This document shows, piece by piece, positions 42,759 to 51,924 of a stretch of DNA of 64,000 nt (position 1 is its first letter; each line of letters opens with the position of its first letter). Source of the stretch: Qipengyuania gaetbuli (GTDB lineage Bacteria > Pseudomonadota > Alphaproteobacteria > Sphingomonadales > Sphingomonadaceae); contig NZ_JAIUZO010000002.1 in assembly GCF_020171365.1 (NCBI RefSeq), positions 372,001-436,000 of the forward strand. The letters run 5' to 3'. The notes under the pieces are model-generated. The model was not told the DNA's origin. It saw only the letters and a program-made list of their open reading frames with translations, and searched no databases. A program made the translations under genes and the position numbers.

Positions 42759-43612
42759 CGCGAAATCCACCACTGCATGAGATGATGCGCAATAGCATGG
42801 GGCGGCGGCGCGACGAAGGGGCCCTCGCCCTTGAGCGCTGCCGACACCTCTTCGCGCGTGAACCAGATGATCTCGGCCATCTCGGTCTCGTCGATGGTCA
42901 GCGCATCGTCGTCGGCATGGGCATGGCAGCCGATCATCAGCTGGCTCGGGAACGGCCATGGCTGGCTGGCGATGTAGCTGACGTCGCGCACACGCACGCC
43001 GCTTTCTTCCAGCACCTCGCGCGCGACGCCTTCCTCGATGCTTTCGCCCGGTTCGACGAAGCCTGCGAGCGCGGAAAAGCGTCCCTCCGGCCAGCCGAGG
43101 CCGCGGCCCAGCATCAGCCGCCCCTCGTGCTCGACCAGCATGATCGTGACCGGATCGGTGCGCGGGAAGTGGCTTGCCCCGCAGGCGGTGCAGTCACGCT
43201 GCCAGCCGCCCTTGGCAATCTTCGTGTCGCCGCCGCACTGGGCGCAGAAGCGGTGGCGCGCGTGCCAGTCGACGATGCTGCGCGCCCCGCCATAGAGCGC
43301 CAGATCGTCGGGCTGGAGCGTCGCCATGAGCGACCACAGCGCCGGGTTGGCCATGCGGGGGGAGGCATCGCCGCGCGGGGGAACCGCAGCAAAGCACGCC
43401 TTGCCCTCATCGAGGCCGAGGAACACCAGTTCGGCATCTTCCGCCGCATCTGCCAGCGTGCCCCACATGAGGCGGCCATCGTCGCCGACCGAGGGCATCA
43501 GCCCGTCGAGCGCCAGCAGCCGCGCCTTCCAGTTCATGTAACCGGCCAGCCGCTCGGGATCGGCGCGCACATGGTCGGCGCGAGCGAGACGCGAGCCGGT
43601 GAAGGACAGCAT
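42755..43612 (-). CDS. nudC: NAD(+) diphosphatase / RNA decapping hydrolase NudC
   Basis: 285 residues. Zinc-ribbon ligands CAQC and CTAC lie before the Nudix domain; the Nudix box is GFVEPGESIEEGVAREVLEESG, and SQPWPFPSQLM is the NudC-specific SQPWPFPxS signature. It splits NADH to NMNH and AMP and removes NAD caps from RNA. It starts 6 bases after the serine hydrolase stop. Confidence 0.95.
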   Translation of the reverse strand: MLSFTGSRLARADHVRADPERLAGYMNWKARLLALDGLMPSVGDDGRLMWGTLADAAEDAELVFLGLDEGKACFAAVPPRGDASPRMANPALWSLMATLQPDDLALYGGARSIVDWHARHRFCAQCGGDTKIAKGGWQRDCTACGASHFPRTDPVTIMLVEHEGRLMLGRGLGWPEGRFSALAGFVEPGESIEEGVAREVLEESGVRVRDVSYIASQPWPFPSQLMIGCHAHADDDALTIDETEMAEIIWFTREEVSAALKGEGPFVAPPPHAIAHHLMQWWISR

Positions 43613-43618
43613 GGGTGC

Positions 43619-44923
43619 TTAGGCCCCCGTCATCGCGGCAAGGTCCTTCATCACCGCCTCGGGGAAACCGGCATGGATCGGATAGGCCTCGGACGGCATG
43701 TATTGCGTATAGAGGCTGGCGCGCAGGTTCGCCTCATGGCTGACGAAAGCGACCGTTCCGGCCGCACCGCCCCAGCCATATGCGCCGTTCGACACGCGGC
43801 CACCGGCGCCGAAGCCCTGCCCTTCGACCCAGGTCCCCTTGGTCGAAGCGGTTTCGGGAAGCAGGTTCGACGTGCCCATCCTGACCGCCGCCTCGCTCAT
43901 CACGCGCTTGCCGTCGATGGTGCCGTAGCCGAGCAGCATCTTGAGGAAGCGGTCGTAATCGCGCGGGCTGGAAACGAGACCGGCCCCGCCGAAGGGGAAG
44001 GCCGGATCGTCGAGATAGATCGAGGCCGGCGCCGGATCGAGTGGCAGCGGCATGCCGCCCATGATGCCGTAATTGGTGGTGAAGCGGCCCACTTCGCTCT
44101 TCGGTACGCGGAAGAATGTGCTGTTCATCCCGCTCGGCTCGAAGATCTGCGTGCGCAGGTACTCGTCGAACGACATCCCGCTGGCGACCTCGATCACGCG
44201 GCCGAGCAGGTCGAGGCTGACCGAATAACTCCACTTGGTGCCCGGCTGGAGGACCAGCGGCAGCTGCGCGAGATTGTTGGCAAACTTGTCGAGGCCGCGG
44301 ATCGCCTCTTCGCGGCCAAGGCCGGGGATCGGCAGGCGCGTTACCTGTCCGGGCACGACGCCGTATTTCACGTAAAGATCGCGGATCGGGCCCTTCTGGA
44401 TGATCGAATAGCCGAGGCCTGCCGTGTGGGTCAGCAGCTGGCGGATCGTGATCGGCCGTTCGGCAGGAACGAGGTCGGTGACCGACCCGTCATAGGTCTT
44501 CTGCACCTTCATGTTGGAGAAGGCCGGCAGCACTTCGGCCAGCGGCTGGTCGAGACCCAGCTTGCCCTCGTCGATCAGCATCATCGTGGCCATGCCGGTG
44601 ACCGGCTTGGTCATTGAATAGATGCGATAGAGGCTGTCCATGTCGACCGGCGTCGCCCCGCCCAGCACCAGCGTGCCCTTGGCGATCAGCAGCGGGTCCT
44701 TGTCGCCCCAGCCGAGCGCGGCGGCCATGTTGGCGACCTTGCCTTCCGCCACGTACTTGTTGACCATCGAGGAGACCGACGGCCACCGCGCCGCCGCGCC
44801 CTGCGCCATTGCCGCGCTGCCCAGCGGCAGGCCGGACATGGCCGCACCGGCGGTCATCCAAGCGCCGCCCCTCAGCAGCGAACGGCGGGAAAGCGGGGAC
44901 GTATCGAAATCGCGGTAGGCCAT
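43619..44923 (-). CDS. Serine hydrolase of the beta-lactamase class C/esterase family, Tat-exported
   Basis: 434 residues. A twin-arginine signal (SRRSLLRGG) leads to export in folded form. The catalytic SxxK is SMTK (Ser103, Lys106); the second motif is WSYSVSLDLLG (Tyr present, YxN replaced by YSV), and a Gly-rich end block follows. This is the esterase/D-aminopeptidase side of the family rather than a true beta-lactamase, but activity is not certain. It is first in a unit with nudC and frnE. Confidence 0.9.
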   Translation of the reverse strand: MAYRDFDTSPLSRRSLLRGGAWMTAGAAMSGLPLGSAAMAQGAAARWPSVSSMVNKYVAEGKVANMAAALGWGDKDPLLIAKGTLVLGGATPVDMDSLYRIYSMTKPVTGMATMMLIDEGKLGLDQPLAEVLPAFSNMKVQKTYDGSVTDLVPAERPITIRQLLTHTAGLGYSIIQKGPIRDLYVKYGVVPGQVTRLPIPGLGREEAIRGLDKFANNLAQLPLVLQPGTKWSYSVSLDLLGRVIEVASGMSFDEYLRTQIFEPSGMNSTFFRVPKSEVGRFTTNYGIMGGMPLPLDPAPASIYLDDPAFPFGGAGLVSSPRDYDRFLKMLLGYGTIDGKRVMSEAAVRMGTSNLLPETASTKGTWVEGQGFGAGGRVSNGAYGWGGAAGTVAFVSHEANLRASLYTQYMPSEAYPIHAGFPEAVMKDLAAMTGA

Positions 44924-45034
44924 GTAATTCCTCTCGAAACCTGGTGCGCGCGCCGTTTTGGGCAAGCGATCCTGAACGGTCAATTGCGAATCGAAACTAT
45001 TGCAATCGGCAGGTGACTTACCCATATAGGACAC

Positions 45035-45256
45035 ATGCTGAACCTCCTCTCCTTCATCTTCGGAATCGTCTCGCTGGTGATCGTGATCCCGGCGACCATC
45101 CCCCTCCTTGGCTGGGCCAACTGGATTGCACTGCCGCTGATCGTGATCGGCGTGGTGCTGGGCCAGCTGTCGTCCAGCAATGCGGGCCGCAATTTCTGCA
45201 TCGTGGTGATGCTGATCGCAGTGGTCCGCCTGTCGCTGGGCGGCGGGATCATCTAG
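45035..45256 (+). CDS. Small two- or three-helix membrane protein
   Basis: 73 residues, not recognised. It is almost wholly hydrophobic, with segments at about 3-22, 28-43 and 53-68, no cysteine motif besides one Cys, and a short Gly-rich end. AGGACAC precedes the ATG. Its stop codon overlaps the mutY stop in CTAG. It lies divergently from the Tat serine hydrolase gene. Codon use fits neighbouring genes, so it is likely real. Confidence 0.65.
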   Translation: MLNLLSFIFGIVSLVIVIPATIPLLGWANWIALPLIVIGVVLGQLSSSNAGRNFCIVVMLIAVVRLSLGGGII

Positions 45257-46251
45257 GCCAGCGCCAGCCGCGCCGCCTTGGCAAAGAGCGTCGGCAGGCC
45301 CGCATCCTCGAGCCTGTCGAGCGGCCACCATTCACCCTCGCCGACCGTCTCCCCGATCCTGACGAGGGAGAGCTCGAGATCGAAATGCGTGAAGCCGTGC
45401 CGCACGAGGCCTAGCGCCTCGCCAGCGGCATTCCCCGCACCGTCGCCGCGAGCGGACCAGCCGTCGTCCGGCAGCGCGCGCATTCCGCCCAGCATTCCGG
45501 TGCCTTCGCGCCGGACCAGCCAGACCTGTCCTTCCCGCTCTATCCAGTATGCCTGGCCCTGGCGCAGCGGCTTGGCCTTTTTCGGCGCCTTGACCGGATA
45601 GCGCGAAGGCTCGCCCTCTGCCCGCGCGGCGCAGGCATGTGACAAGGGGCACAGCAGGCACTTGGGGTCGCGCACGGTGCACAGGCCGGAGCCGAGGTCC
45701 ATCATCGCCTGCGCGAAATCGCCCGCGCGTTCGTCAGGCGTGATTTCGTCGGTTCGCTCACGGATCTGCTTGCGCGAGCCCGGCAGAGGATCGGCGATGG
45801 CAAAGAGGCGCGATACGACACGCTCGACATTGGCATCGACCACCACGGCGCGCTGGCCGAACGCAATCGCGGCGACCGCGGCAGCAGTATAAGCACCAAG
45901 GCCCGGCAGCTTGCGCAAGGCCTCCTCGTCCGCAGGGAAAGCACCCAGTTCGGCCACGGCCTTTGCCGCTTTCACGAGGTTGCGCGCCCGCGAGTAGTAT
46001 CCCAGCCCCGCCCATGCCGCCATGACGTCCTCTTCCGGCGCGGCGGCGAGCGCCTGCACATCCGGCCATCGGCCGGTGAATGCCTCGAAATAGGGTTTCA
46101 CCGCAGCAACCGTGGTCTGCTGCAGCATCACCTCGGACAGCCAGACGCGATAGGGATCGGGCGGCGGCGCACCGGGCCGCGCGCGCCACGGCAGGTCGCG
46201 GGCATGCGCGTCGTACCAGTCGAGAAGCGTATCGGAGATGCTGGCGGCCAC
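45253..46251 (-). CDS. mutY: A/G-specific adenine glycosylase
   Basis: 332 residues. It removes adenine mispaired with 8-oxoguanine. The catalytic Glu is in SEVMLQQTTV, the helix-hairpin-helix is LPGLGAYTAAAVAA, and the catalytic Asp is in VVDANVERV. The Fe-S loop is C-x6-C-x2-C-x5-C in CTVRDPKCLLCPLSHAC. The C-terminal part is the Nudix-like MutT domain. It is divergent from the DciA-like gene with only 14 bases between starts. Confidence 0.96.
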   Translation of the reverse strand: MAASISDTLLDWYDAHARDLPWRARPGAPPPDPYRVWLSEVMLQQTTVAAVKPYFEAFTGRWPDVQALAAAPEEDVMAAWAGLGYYSRARNLVKAAKAVAELGAFPADEEALRKLPGLGAYTAAAVAAIAFGQRAVVVDANVERVVSRLFAIADPLPGSRKQIRERTDEITPDERAGDFAQAMMDLGSGLCTVRDPKCLLCPLSHACAARAEGEPSRYPVKAPKKAKPLRQGQAYWIEREGQVWLVRREGTGMLGGMRALPDDGWSARGDGAGNAAGEALGLVRHGFTHFDLELSLVRIGETVGEGEWWPLDRLEDAGLPTLFAKAARLALA

Positions 46252-46265
46252 GGCCCGCCTATGGC

Positions 46266-46853
46266 ATGAGCGCCGCCGTCATGGAAAGCGACAAGCCCGA
46301 ACCCCCTGCCTCGAGCAGCGAAGCGGTAGGCAAAAAGGCGCCTAAAAAGGCCGCGCGCCCTTATGAACGGCCGCGCGGAGGACAGGCGAAGGCGATTTCC
46401 GACCTGATGCCGCAGATCGGCCGCCCCGCCTTCCGCCGTTTCGGTTTCGTCCAGTCCTCCATCGTCAGCCGCTGGCCCGAGATTGTCGGCGATACGCATT
46501 CGCTGGTCTGCACGCCGGAAATGATCCGCTTTCCTCCCGGCGAAAAGTCGGATGGGATCCTCGAACTAGTGGTGAAACCCGCCCATGCGCCGCTGATCCA
46601 GCAGGTACTGCCGGAAATAATCGAGCGGGTGAACCGGTTCTTCGGCTATCGCGCAGTTGCCCGCATCAAGCTGCGGCAAGGTGCGGTTAAGCCTCCCGAG
46701 GGCAGGCAGAAGGCCAAGGCCCCGCCTTCGCTGAAGCCGATTCCTATGGAACTGGGTGACAGCCTGCGCGATATTGGCGACCCGGAACTGCGCGCGGTGC
46801 TCGAATCGCTGGCGCGCGGCCTCGGATCGCAGGATGAGAACGGAACCGATTGA
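46266..46853 (+). CDS. DUF721/DciA-like protein
   Basis: 195 residues. The DciA-like fold begins around IGRPAFRRFGFVQSSIVSRWPEIVG and ends near AVARIKLRQG. DciA loads replicative helicase in bacteria without DnaC; sphingomonad homologues carry extra basic N- and C-terminal tails like this one. ATG 46266 or 46281 is possible. It is followed directly by a DsbA-like gene, two genes before smc. Confidence 0.88.
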   Translation: MSAAVMESDKPEPPASSSEAVGKKAPKKAARPYERPRGGQAKAISDLMPQIGRPAFRRFGFVQSSIVSRWPEIVGDTHSLVCTPEMIRFPPGEKSDGILELVVKPAHAPLIQQVLPEIIERVNRFFGYRAVARIKLRQGAVKPPEGRQKAKAPPSLKPIPMELGDSLRDIGDPELRAVLESLARGLGSQDENGTD

Positions 46854-46854
46854 C

Positions 46855-47577
46855 GTGAAAATTCCCGCCCGGCTTGTAGCGCCCGCATTCCTCGCCATTG
46901 CCGCCACTCTTTCAGCCGCCCCCGCCGCCGCGCGGGACAAGCCCGCTGTCGCCAAGCCGAAGAACGGCAACTGGAGCAGCGTCATCACCGAAACCGCCGG
47001 TGGCCACCTGCTCGGAAATCCGGAAGCGGACGCCCGGCTGGTCGAATTCATGAGCTACACCTGCTCGCACTGCGCCGATTTCGCGCGCAGCGGCGAAGGG
47101 GCGATCAAGCTGCTCTACGTGCCCAGCGGCAAGGTCGCCTTCGAAGTGCGCCACCTGATCCGCGACCCCGTGGACCTTACCGCAGCGCTGGCTGCCCAGT
47201 GCGGTCCGGCGAGCAATTTCTTCGCCAACCATTCGGCGATTATCGGCAAGTATTCCGACTGGATGGCCAAGGCGCGCAGCATGACACAGGCGCAGATGGC
47301 GCGCTGGAATTTCGGCAGCTTCGGCTCGCGCGCGCAGGCCATCGCCAGCGATCTCGACTTCTACGAGATCATGGAAGGCCGCGGCTATTCGCGCATCGAG
47401 GTCGACAAATGCCTGACCGACGAGGCGCGGGCGCAGGCCATCGCCGCGCAGAGCCAGGCCGATATCCAGAAATTCGGCCTGCGCGGTACACCGACCTTCT
47501 TCATGGGTGGCGAACAGCTCGACGCGCATGACTGGAAATCGCTCCAGCCCCATCTCGACGCCCTGTTCCGCAAGTGA
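46855..47577 (+). CDS. DsbA-like thiol:disulfide protein, periplasmic
   Basis: 240 residues from GTG 46855. Signal peptide ends near SAAPAAA. The thioredoxin-type active site is CSHC (Cys70 and Cys73) in LVEFMSYTCSHCADF and the cis-Pro is in RGTPTFF. The GTG lies one base after the upstream stop; an ATG 21 bases earlier (46834) is also in frame. It is close in sequence to the next gene, so the two are duplicates. A small terminator-like hairpin follows. Confidence 0.88.
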   Translation: MKIPARLVAPAFLAIAATLSAAPAAARDKPAVAKPKNGNWSSVITETAGGHLLGNPEADARLVEFMSYTCSHCADFARSGEGAIKLLYVPSGKVAFEVRHLIRDPVDLTAALAAQCGPASNFFANHSAIIGKYSDWMAKARSMTQAQMARWNFGSFGSRAQAIASDLDFYEIMEGRGYSRIEVDKCLTDEARAQAIAAQSQADIQKFGLRGTPTFFMGGEQLDAHDWKSLQPHLDALFRK

Positions 47578-47581
47578 ACCG

Positions 47582-47602
47582 GGCAACCGCGGGGTTGCCT
47601 TT
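47582..47602 (+). terminator. Hairpin after the first DsbA-like gene
   Basis: GGCAACC, loop GCGG, GGTTGCC, then TTT. It starts 5 bases after the stop codon. The T-run is short, so termination may be partial. Confidence 0.5.
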
Positions 47603-47693
47603 ACCGGGGACAGCCCTGTGGACACCGCTTCCGTGGCGCTTCACCTGCGCCGGACCCTAGCCTAGCCTTTTTCATCCACTCGAGAGGAATCCG

Positions 47694-48437
47694 ATGAAGA
47701 CCAGCCTGCGTTTCGCCCTTGCAGCCCCCCTCGCACTCGCGCTTGCCGCCTGTGGCGGCGATGCCGGGGAAGCGGAAGTCGGCGCCCTCGAAGGCGAAGC
47801 CATCGCCGCCATTCCCGCCCCTGAAGGTTCGAGCTGGCTCGAAACTGCCAGCAAGACCGCGGAAGGCGGCTTCGTCATCGGCAATCCCGATGCCCCGATC
47901 AAGCTGGTGGAATTCGCCAGCCACACCTGCGGAGCCTGCGCCTATTTCGCGGAAACCGGCTCGGCCCCGCTCCAGCAGGACTACGTCAGCACCGGCGTCG
48001 TGAGCTACGAAATCCGCCCGCTGCTGCGCGATCCGCTGGACGTGACCATTTCGACGCTGGCCCAGTGCGGCGCTCCGGAAAGCTTCCACGCCCTGTCCGA
48101 CCAGGCATGGGCCGCCCTGCCGAGCTTCGGTGAAGCCTTGCAGGCCAGCGGTGCCTACGAATCCGCCATGTCCGCCCCGCCGGAACAGCGCTTCCTGCTG
48201 CTGGCACAGGGCGCGGGCCTGATCGACTTCTTCGCCTCGCGCGGGCTGTCGGCTGACCAGGCGCGCAGCTGCCTCGCCGATACGGCCAAGATCGAAGAGA
48301 TGGCCAATACCTCGCGCGCCGCGGCCGATGCGGCCAAGGTCACCGGCACGCCCACCTTCTTCCTCAACGGCAACCGTATCGAGGAAAACCAGTGGGCCGC
48401 GCTCGAACCCATCCTGCAGCGCGCCGGCGCCAGGTAA
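47694..48437 (+). CDS. DsbA-like thiol:disulfide lipoprotein
   Basis: 247 residues. Lipobox LAAC (Cys20) instead of a cleaved soluble signal, then an acidic linker and the active site CGAC (Cys79 and Cys82) in LVEFASHTCGACAYF. The cis-Pro block is GTPTFFLNG. It is a paralogue of the upstream DsbA-like protein with a different dipeptide in the active site and a membrane anchor. It is 28 bases ahead of smc. Confidence 0.9.
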   Translation: MKTSLRFALAAPLALALAACGGDAGEAEVGALEGEAIAAIPAPEGSSWLETASKTAEGGFVIGNPDAPIKLVEFASHTCGACAYFAETGSAPLQQDYVSTGVVSYEIRPLLRDPLDVTISTLAQCGAPESFHALSDQAWAALPSFGEALQASGAYESAMSAPPEQRFLLLAQGAGLIDFFASRGLSADQARSCLADTAKIEEMANTSRAAADAAKVTGTPTFFLNGNRIEENQWAALEPILQRAGAR

Positions 48438-48464
48438 GGGCCGAGGCAGGGGGGCGATACGGCG

Positions 48465-51400
48465 ATGCTCATCAAACAGCTCAGGTTGAGCGGTTTCAAG
48501 AGCTTCGTCGAGCCGTCCACCCTGCGCATCGAACCCGGACTGACGGGCGTCGTCGGCCCGAACGGCTGCGGCAAGTCCAACCTGCTCGAAGCGATCCGCT
48601 GGGTGATGGGCGAAAACTCGCCCAAGTCCATGCGCTCGGGCGGGATGGAAGACGTAATCTTCGCCGGCACCGCTACCCGCCCGCCGCGCGACTTCGCCGA
48701 AGTCCAGCTGTCCGCCGAAAGTGACGAGGGCGACGAACTCGAAGTCATTCGCCGGATCGAACGCGGTGCCGGCAGCGCCTACCGCGTCAACGGCAAGGAC
48801 GTGCGCGCCAAGGACGTGGCGCTGACCTTTGCCGACGCGGCGACCGGTGCGCACAGCCCCGCCCTCGTCAGCCAGGGCAAGATCGCGCAGGTCATCGCGG
48901 CCAAGCCGCAGGAACGGCGCATGATGCTGGAAGAGGCGGCGGGCATTGCCGGCCTCCACGTCCGGCGCAAGGATGCCGAAAGCAAGCTGCGGCAGACCGA
49001 AACCAACCTCGCGCGGCTCGAAGACCTCATGGCGGGCCTCGACAGCCAGATCGCTTCGCTGCGCCGCCAGGCCAAGCAGGCGGAACGCTACAAGAAGCTG
49101 TCCGACGAGATCAAATCGGCAGAAGCCCGGTTGGTGTTCGCCCGCTGGCGCGATGCCGCCGCTGCCGCCGAAGCGGCCAAGAAAGCCGCCGGAGAGGCAG
49201 AGGCCCGCGTCGCGCAGGCGCAGGCTGCCGCCGATGAAGCCCAGAAGGCCCAGCGCGCCGCCGCCGAAGCCCTTGCCGAAGCGCGCGAGGAACAGGCCGA
49301 CCGCCGCGACGATGCCAGCGCCCACGGCCACCGCATGGCCGCGCTCACCAGCCAGTTGGAAGCCGCCGAACAGCGCCTTGCCGACCTCGAACGGCAGAAG
49401 AAACGGCTCGAGGAAGATCGCGGCGATGCCGACCGGTTGACCAAGGATGCTGCCGAGGCCCTTGCCCGGCTGGAAAAGGAGCTGGCCGCCAGCGAAAAGG
49501 ACCTTGCCGCCAACGAGGAACGCCGCCCGGCCCTCGTCGCGCAGAGCGAGGACGCGGAACGCGCCAGCCGGACCGCCGAACTTGCGCTTGCCAAGGCCAC
49601 CGCCGACAATGCGGGCGTCGAAGCCGAATGGCGCGTGGTCGAGGCGGAAATCACACAGGCAAAGCTGCGGCTCGACCGCGTCGAAGCCGAAGGCCGCCGC
49701 ATGGCCGACCAGCGCGGCGCACTCGCCGGAGAAGACGTCGACGGAGCGCTCGAACGCGCGAAAAAGGCCGCGCAGGACGCTACCGCCTCGCTCGAACAGC
49801 AGCGTACTGCCCTTGAAGCCATGCAGGCTCGCAAGGCGGAACTGCAGGCCGCAAGGGACGAGGCAGCCAGCGCGCTCTCCAGCGCCCGCGCCGAACTTTC
49901 GGGCGTAGAGCGCGAACACGCCGCCCTGCTGCGCGACCGCGAGGCACGCGAGAGGGCCGCGGCCAAACGCTCCGGCCGCCAGCAGGCGATCGACGGCGTG
50001 CGTGCGGCCAAGGGCTATGAACGCGCCGCTGCCGCCGCGCTGGGCCGCGACGGCAAGGCATTGCTCGGCCTGCCGGAAGACGGCGCGGAAGGGCGCTACT
50101 GGACCGGGGCCGATGCGCCGAAGAAGGTGGCTCACAGCCTTGCCGACCATCTCGATGCCTGCCCCGCCGAATTGTGCGCCCGCCTCGCCCTCGTCCACGT
50201 GGCGGAGAGTGACGACGGGCGCAGCCTCGCGCCGGGCGAAAGCCTCGTCACCATGGCCGGGCACCTGCGCCGCTGGGACGGCCTCGTCGTGCGCGGCGAA
50301 GGCGCGGCCGAAGCTGCCCGCCTGGAAGCCGACAACCGCTTTGCCGAACTGGATGCGCAGCTGCCCTCGTTGCAGGCCGCGCTGGAAGCCGCAGAAAGCA
50401 CGCAGTCAAGCGCAAGCGAGGAACTCTCGACCCTCCAACGCGACCTGATCGCGGCCGAGCGCGAGCTTGCCGGAGCCGCCGATGCGGAACGGCAGGCCCT
50501 GCGCGCACTCGACCTGGCCGAAGCCGCGCGCGAACGCATCGCTGCGCGCCTCGCCGAACTCGAACGGGCAGAGGGCGAGCATGCCGAACTCGTCGCTGCC
50601 GCAAAGACCGACCTTGCCGCTGCCGAGGCCAAGCGCAGCGCCCTGCCCGATCCCGAAGCCGGCCGCGCCTCGCTCGAAGCCGCCCGCGCGAAGAACGAGG
50701 CGGCCCGCGCCGCCCTGCAGGCCCGTGCCGCCGAACTCGCAGCGCACGACCAGGGCCTTGCCGTCTCGCGCGAACGCACCAGCGCCCAGCGCTCCGACAT
50801 GGCCAACTGGCAGGCGCGTTCGGGCGAAGCGGCCAGGCGCCTGTCCGACATGGCCCGCCGCTTCGAGGAAATCGAGGAAGAGCGCGCCGTCTACGCCGCC
50901 AAGCCTGAAGGTCTCATGCGCGAGATCGAACAGGGCGACCAGGTGCGCGAGCGGCTGGGCCGCGAACTGGCCGAAGCCGAGGCCGCCGTCGCCGCCGCGA
51001 ACGAGCGGGCACAGGAGGCCGAACGCGGCTTCGCTGCGGCCAACGAGGCACTCGCAGCCGCCCGCGAAAACCGCGCCGGTCTGACCGCACGCGCCGAGAA
51101 CGAGGACGGTCGCCGCATCGAGATGGCGCGCATTTCGGGCGAACGCTTCCAGTCGCCCCCGCCGCTGCTGCCGGCGAAGTTCGAATTCGACGAAACCGCA
51201 GTCAAATCCGCCGAGGCCGAGGCCGAGGAAATGGACCGCCTGACCGCCAGCCGCGAGCGCATCGGCCCGGTGAACCTCGTCGCCGCCGAAGAGCTGGAGC
51301 GGATCGAGAGCGAGCACGGCTCCAACGCGGCCGAACAGGAAGAACTGCGCGAGGCGGTCAACCGGCTGCGCGGATCGATCGGCAGCCTCAACCGCGAGGG

Positions 51401-51887
51401 GCGCGAGCGGCTGCGCGAGGCGTTCGAGCGGGTCAACGACCACTTCAAGCATCTCTTCACTCGCCTGTTCGAAGGCGGCGAGGCGCATCTTGCCCTCATC
51501 GACAGCGACGATCCGCTGGAAGCGGGCCTCGAGATCTTCGCCCAGCCGCCGGGCAAGCGCCTGCAGTCGCTGACCCTGCTGTCGGGCGGCGAACAGGCGC
51601 TGACCGCGACCGCGCTGATCTTCGCGCTGTTCCTGACCAATCCCGCACCGATCTGCGTGCTGGACGAAGTCGACGCGCCGCTGGACGATGCGAATATCGA
51701 CCGCTTCTGCGACCTGCTCGACGCGATGGTGAAGGAAACCGACACGCGTTACCTCATCGTCACGCACAATGCCGTCACGATGAGCCGCATGCACCGCCTG
51801 TTCGGCGTCACCATGATCGAGAAAGGCATCAGCCGCCTCGTCAGCGTGGACTTGGGCGGAGCAGAGGAACTGCTGGCGGCGGAGTAG
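48465..51887 (+). CDS. smc: Chromosome segregation ATPase SMC
   Basis: 1140 residues. Walker A GPNGCGKS (31-38) is near the N-terminus, and the C-terminal head has the LSGGEQALTA signature and Walker B VLDEVDAPLDDANI. Two very Ala/Glu/Arg-rich coiled coils (about 165-480 and 650-900) flank a hinge near 500-640. It condenses and segregates the chromosome. ScpA/ScpB are not in the window. The high Ala/Glu content gives long antisense open frames that are not genes. Confidence 0.97.
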   Translation: MLIKQLRLSGFKSFVEPSTLRIEPGLTGVVGPNGCGKSNLLEAIRWVMGENSPKSMRSGGMEDVIFAGTATRPPRDFAEVQLSAESDEGDELEVIRRIERGAGSAYRVNGKDVRAKDVALTFADAATGAHSPALVSQGKIAQVIAAKPQERRMMLEEAAGIAGLHVRRKDAESKLRQTETNLARLEDLMAGLDSQIASLRRQAKQAERYKKLSDEIKSAEARLVFARWRDAAAAAEAAKKAAGEAEARVAQAQAAADEAQKAQRAAAEALAEAREEQADRRDDASAHGHRMAALTSQLEAAEQRLADLERQKKRLEEDRGDADRLTKDAAEALARLEKELAASEKDLAANEERRPALVAQSEDAERASRTAELALAKATADNAGVEAEWRVVEAEITQAKLRLDRVEAEGRRMADQRGALAGEDVDGALERAKKAAQDATASLEQQRTALEAMQARKAELQAARDEAASALSSARAELSGVEREHAALLRDREARERAAAKRSGRQQAIDGVRAAKGYERAAAAALGRDGKALLGLPEDGAEGRYWTGADAPKKVAHSLADHLDACPAELCARLALVHVAESDDGRSLAPGESLVTMAGHLRRWDGLVVRGEGAAEAARLEADNRFAELDAQLPSLQAALEAAESTQSSASEELSTLQRDLIAAERELAGAADAERQALRALDLAEAARERIAARLAELERAEGEHAELVAAAKTDLAAAEAKRSALPDPEAGRASLEAARAKNEAARAALQARAAELAAHDQGLAVSRERTSAQRSDMANWQARSGEAARRLSDMARRFEEIEEERAVYAAKPEGLMREIEQGDQVRERLGRELAEAEAAVAAANERAQEAERGFAAANEALAAARENRAGLTARAENEDGRRIEMARISGERFQSPPPLLPAKFEFDETAVKSAEAEAEEMDRLTASRERIGPVNLVAAEELERIESEHGSNAAEQEELREAVNRLRGSIGSLNREGRERLREAFERVNDHFKHLFTRLFEGGEAHLALIDSDDPLEAGLEIFAQPPGKRLQSLTLLSGGEQALTATALIFALFLTNPAPICVLDEVDAPLDDANIDRFCDLLDAMVKETDTRYLIVTHNAVTMSRMHRLFGVTMIEKGISRLVSVDLGGAEELLAAE

Positions 51888-51924
51888 TCTGCCCGCTCGT
51901 CCTGCGTTGTGGGAGGACAGAGAG

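Noticed and set aside
43619..44923. True class C beta-lactamase (resistance gene)
   Set aside because: SxxK is present but the YxN motif is YSV and the protein is Tat-exported in a housekeeping operon; an esterase or peptidase role is more likely.
47601..50264. Open frame of 887 codons on the minus strand
   Set aside because: It lies antisense to the 5' half of smc. The Ala/Glu/Arg-rich coiled-coil coding sequence leaves the opposite frame free of stops; the product is compositionally biased and has no ribosome site.
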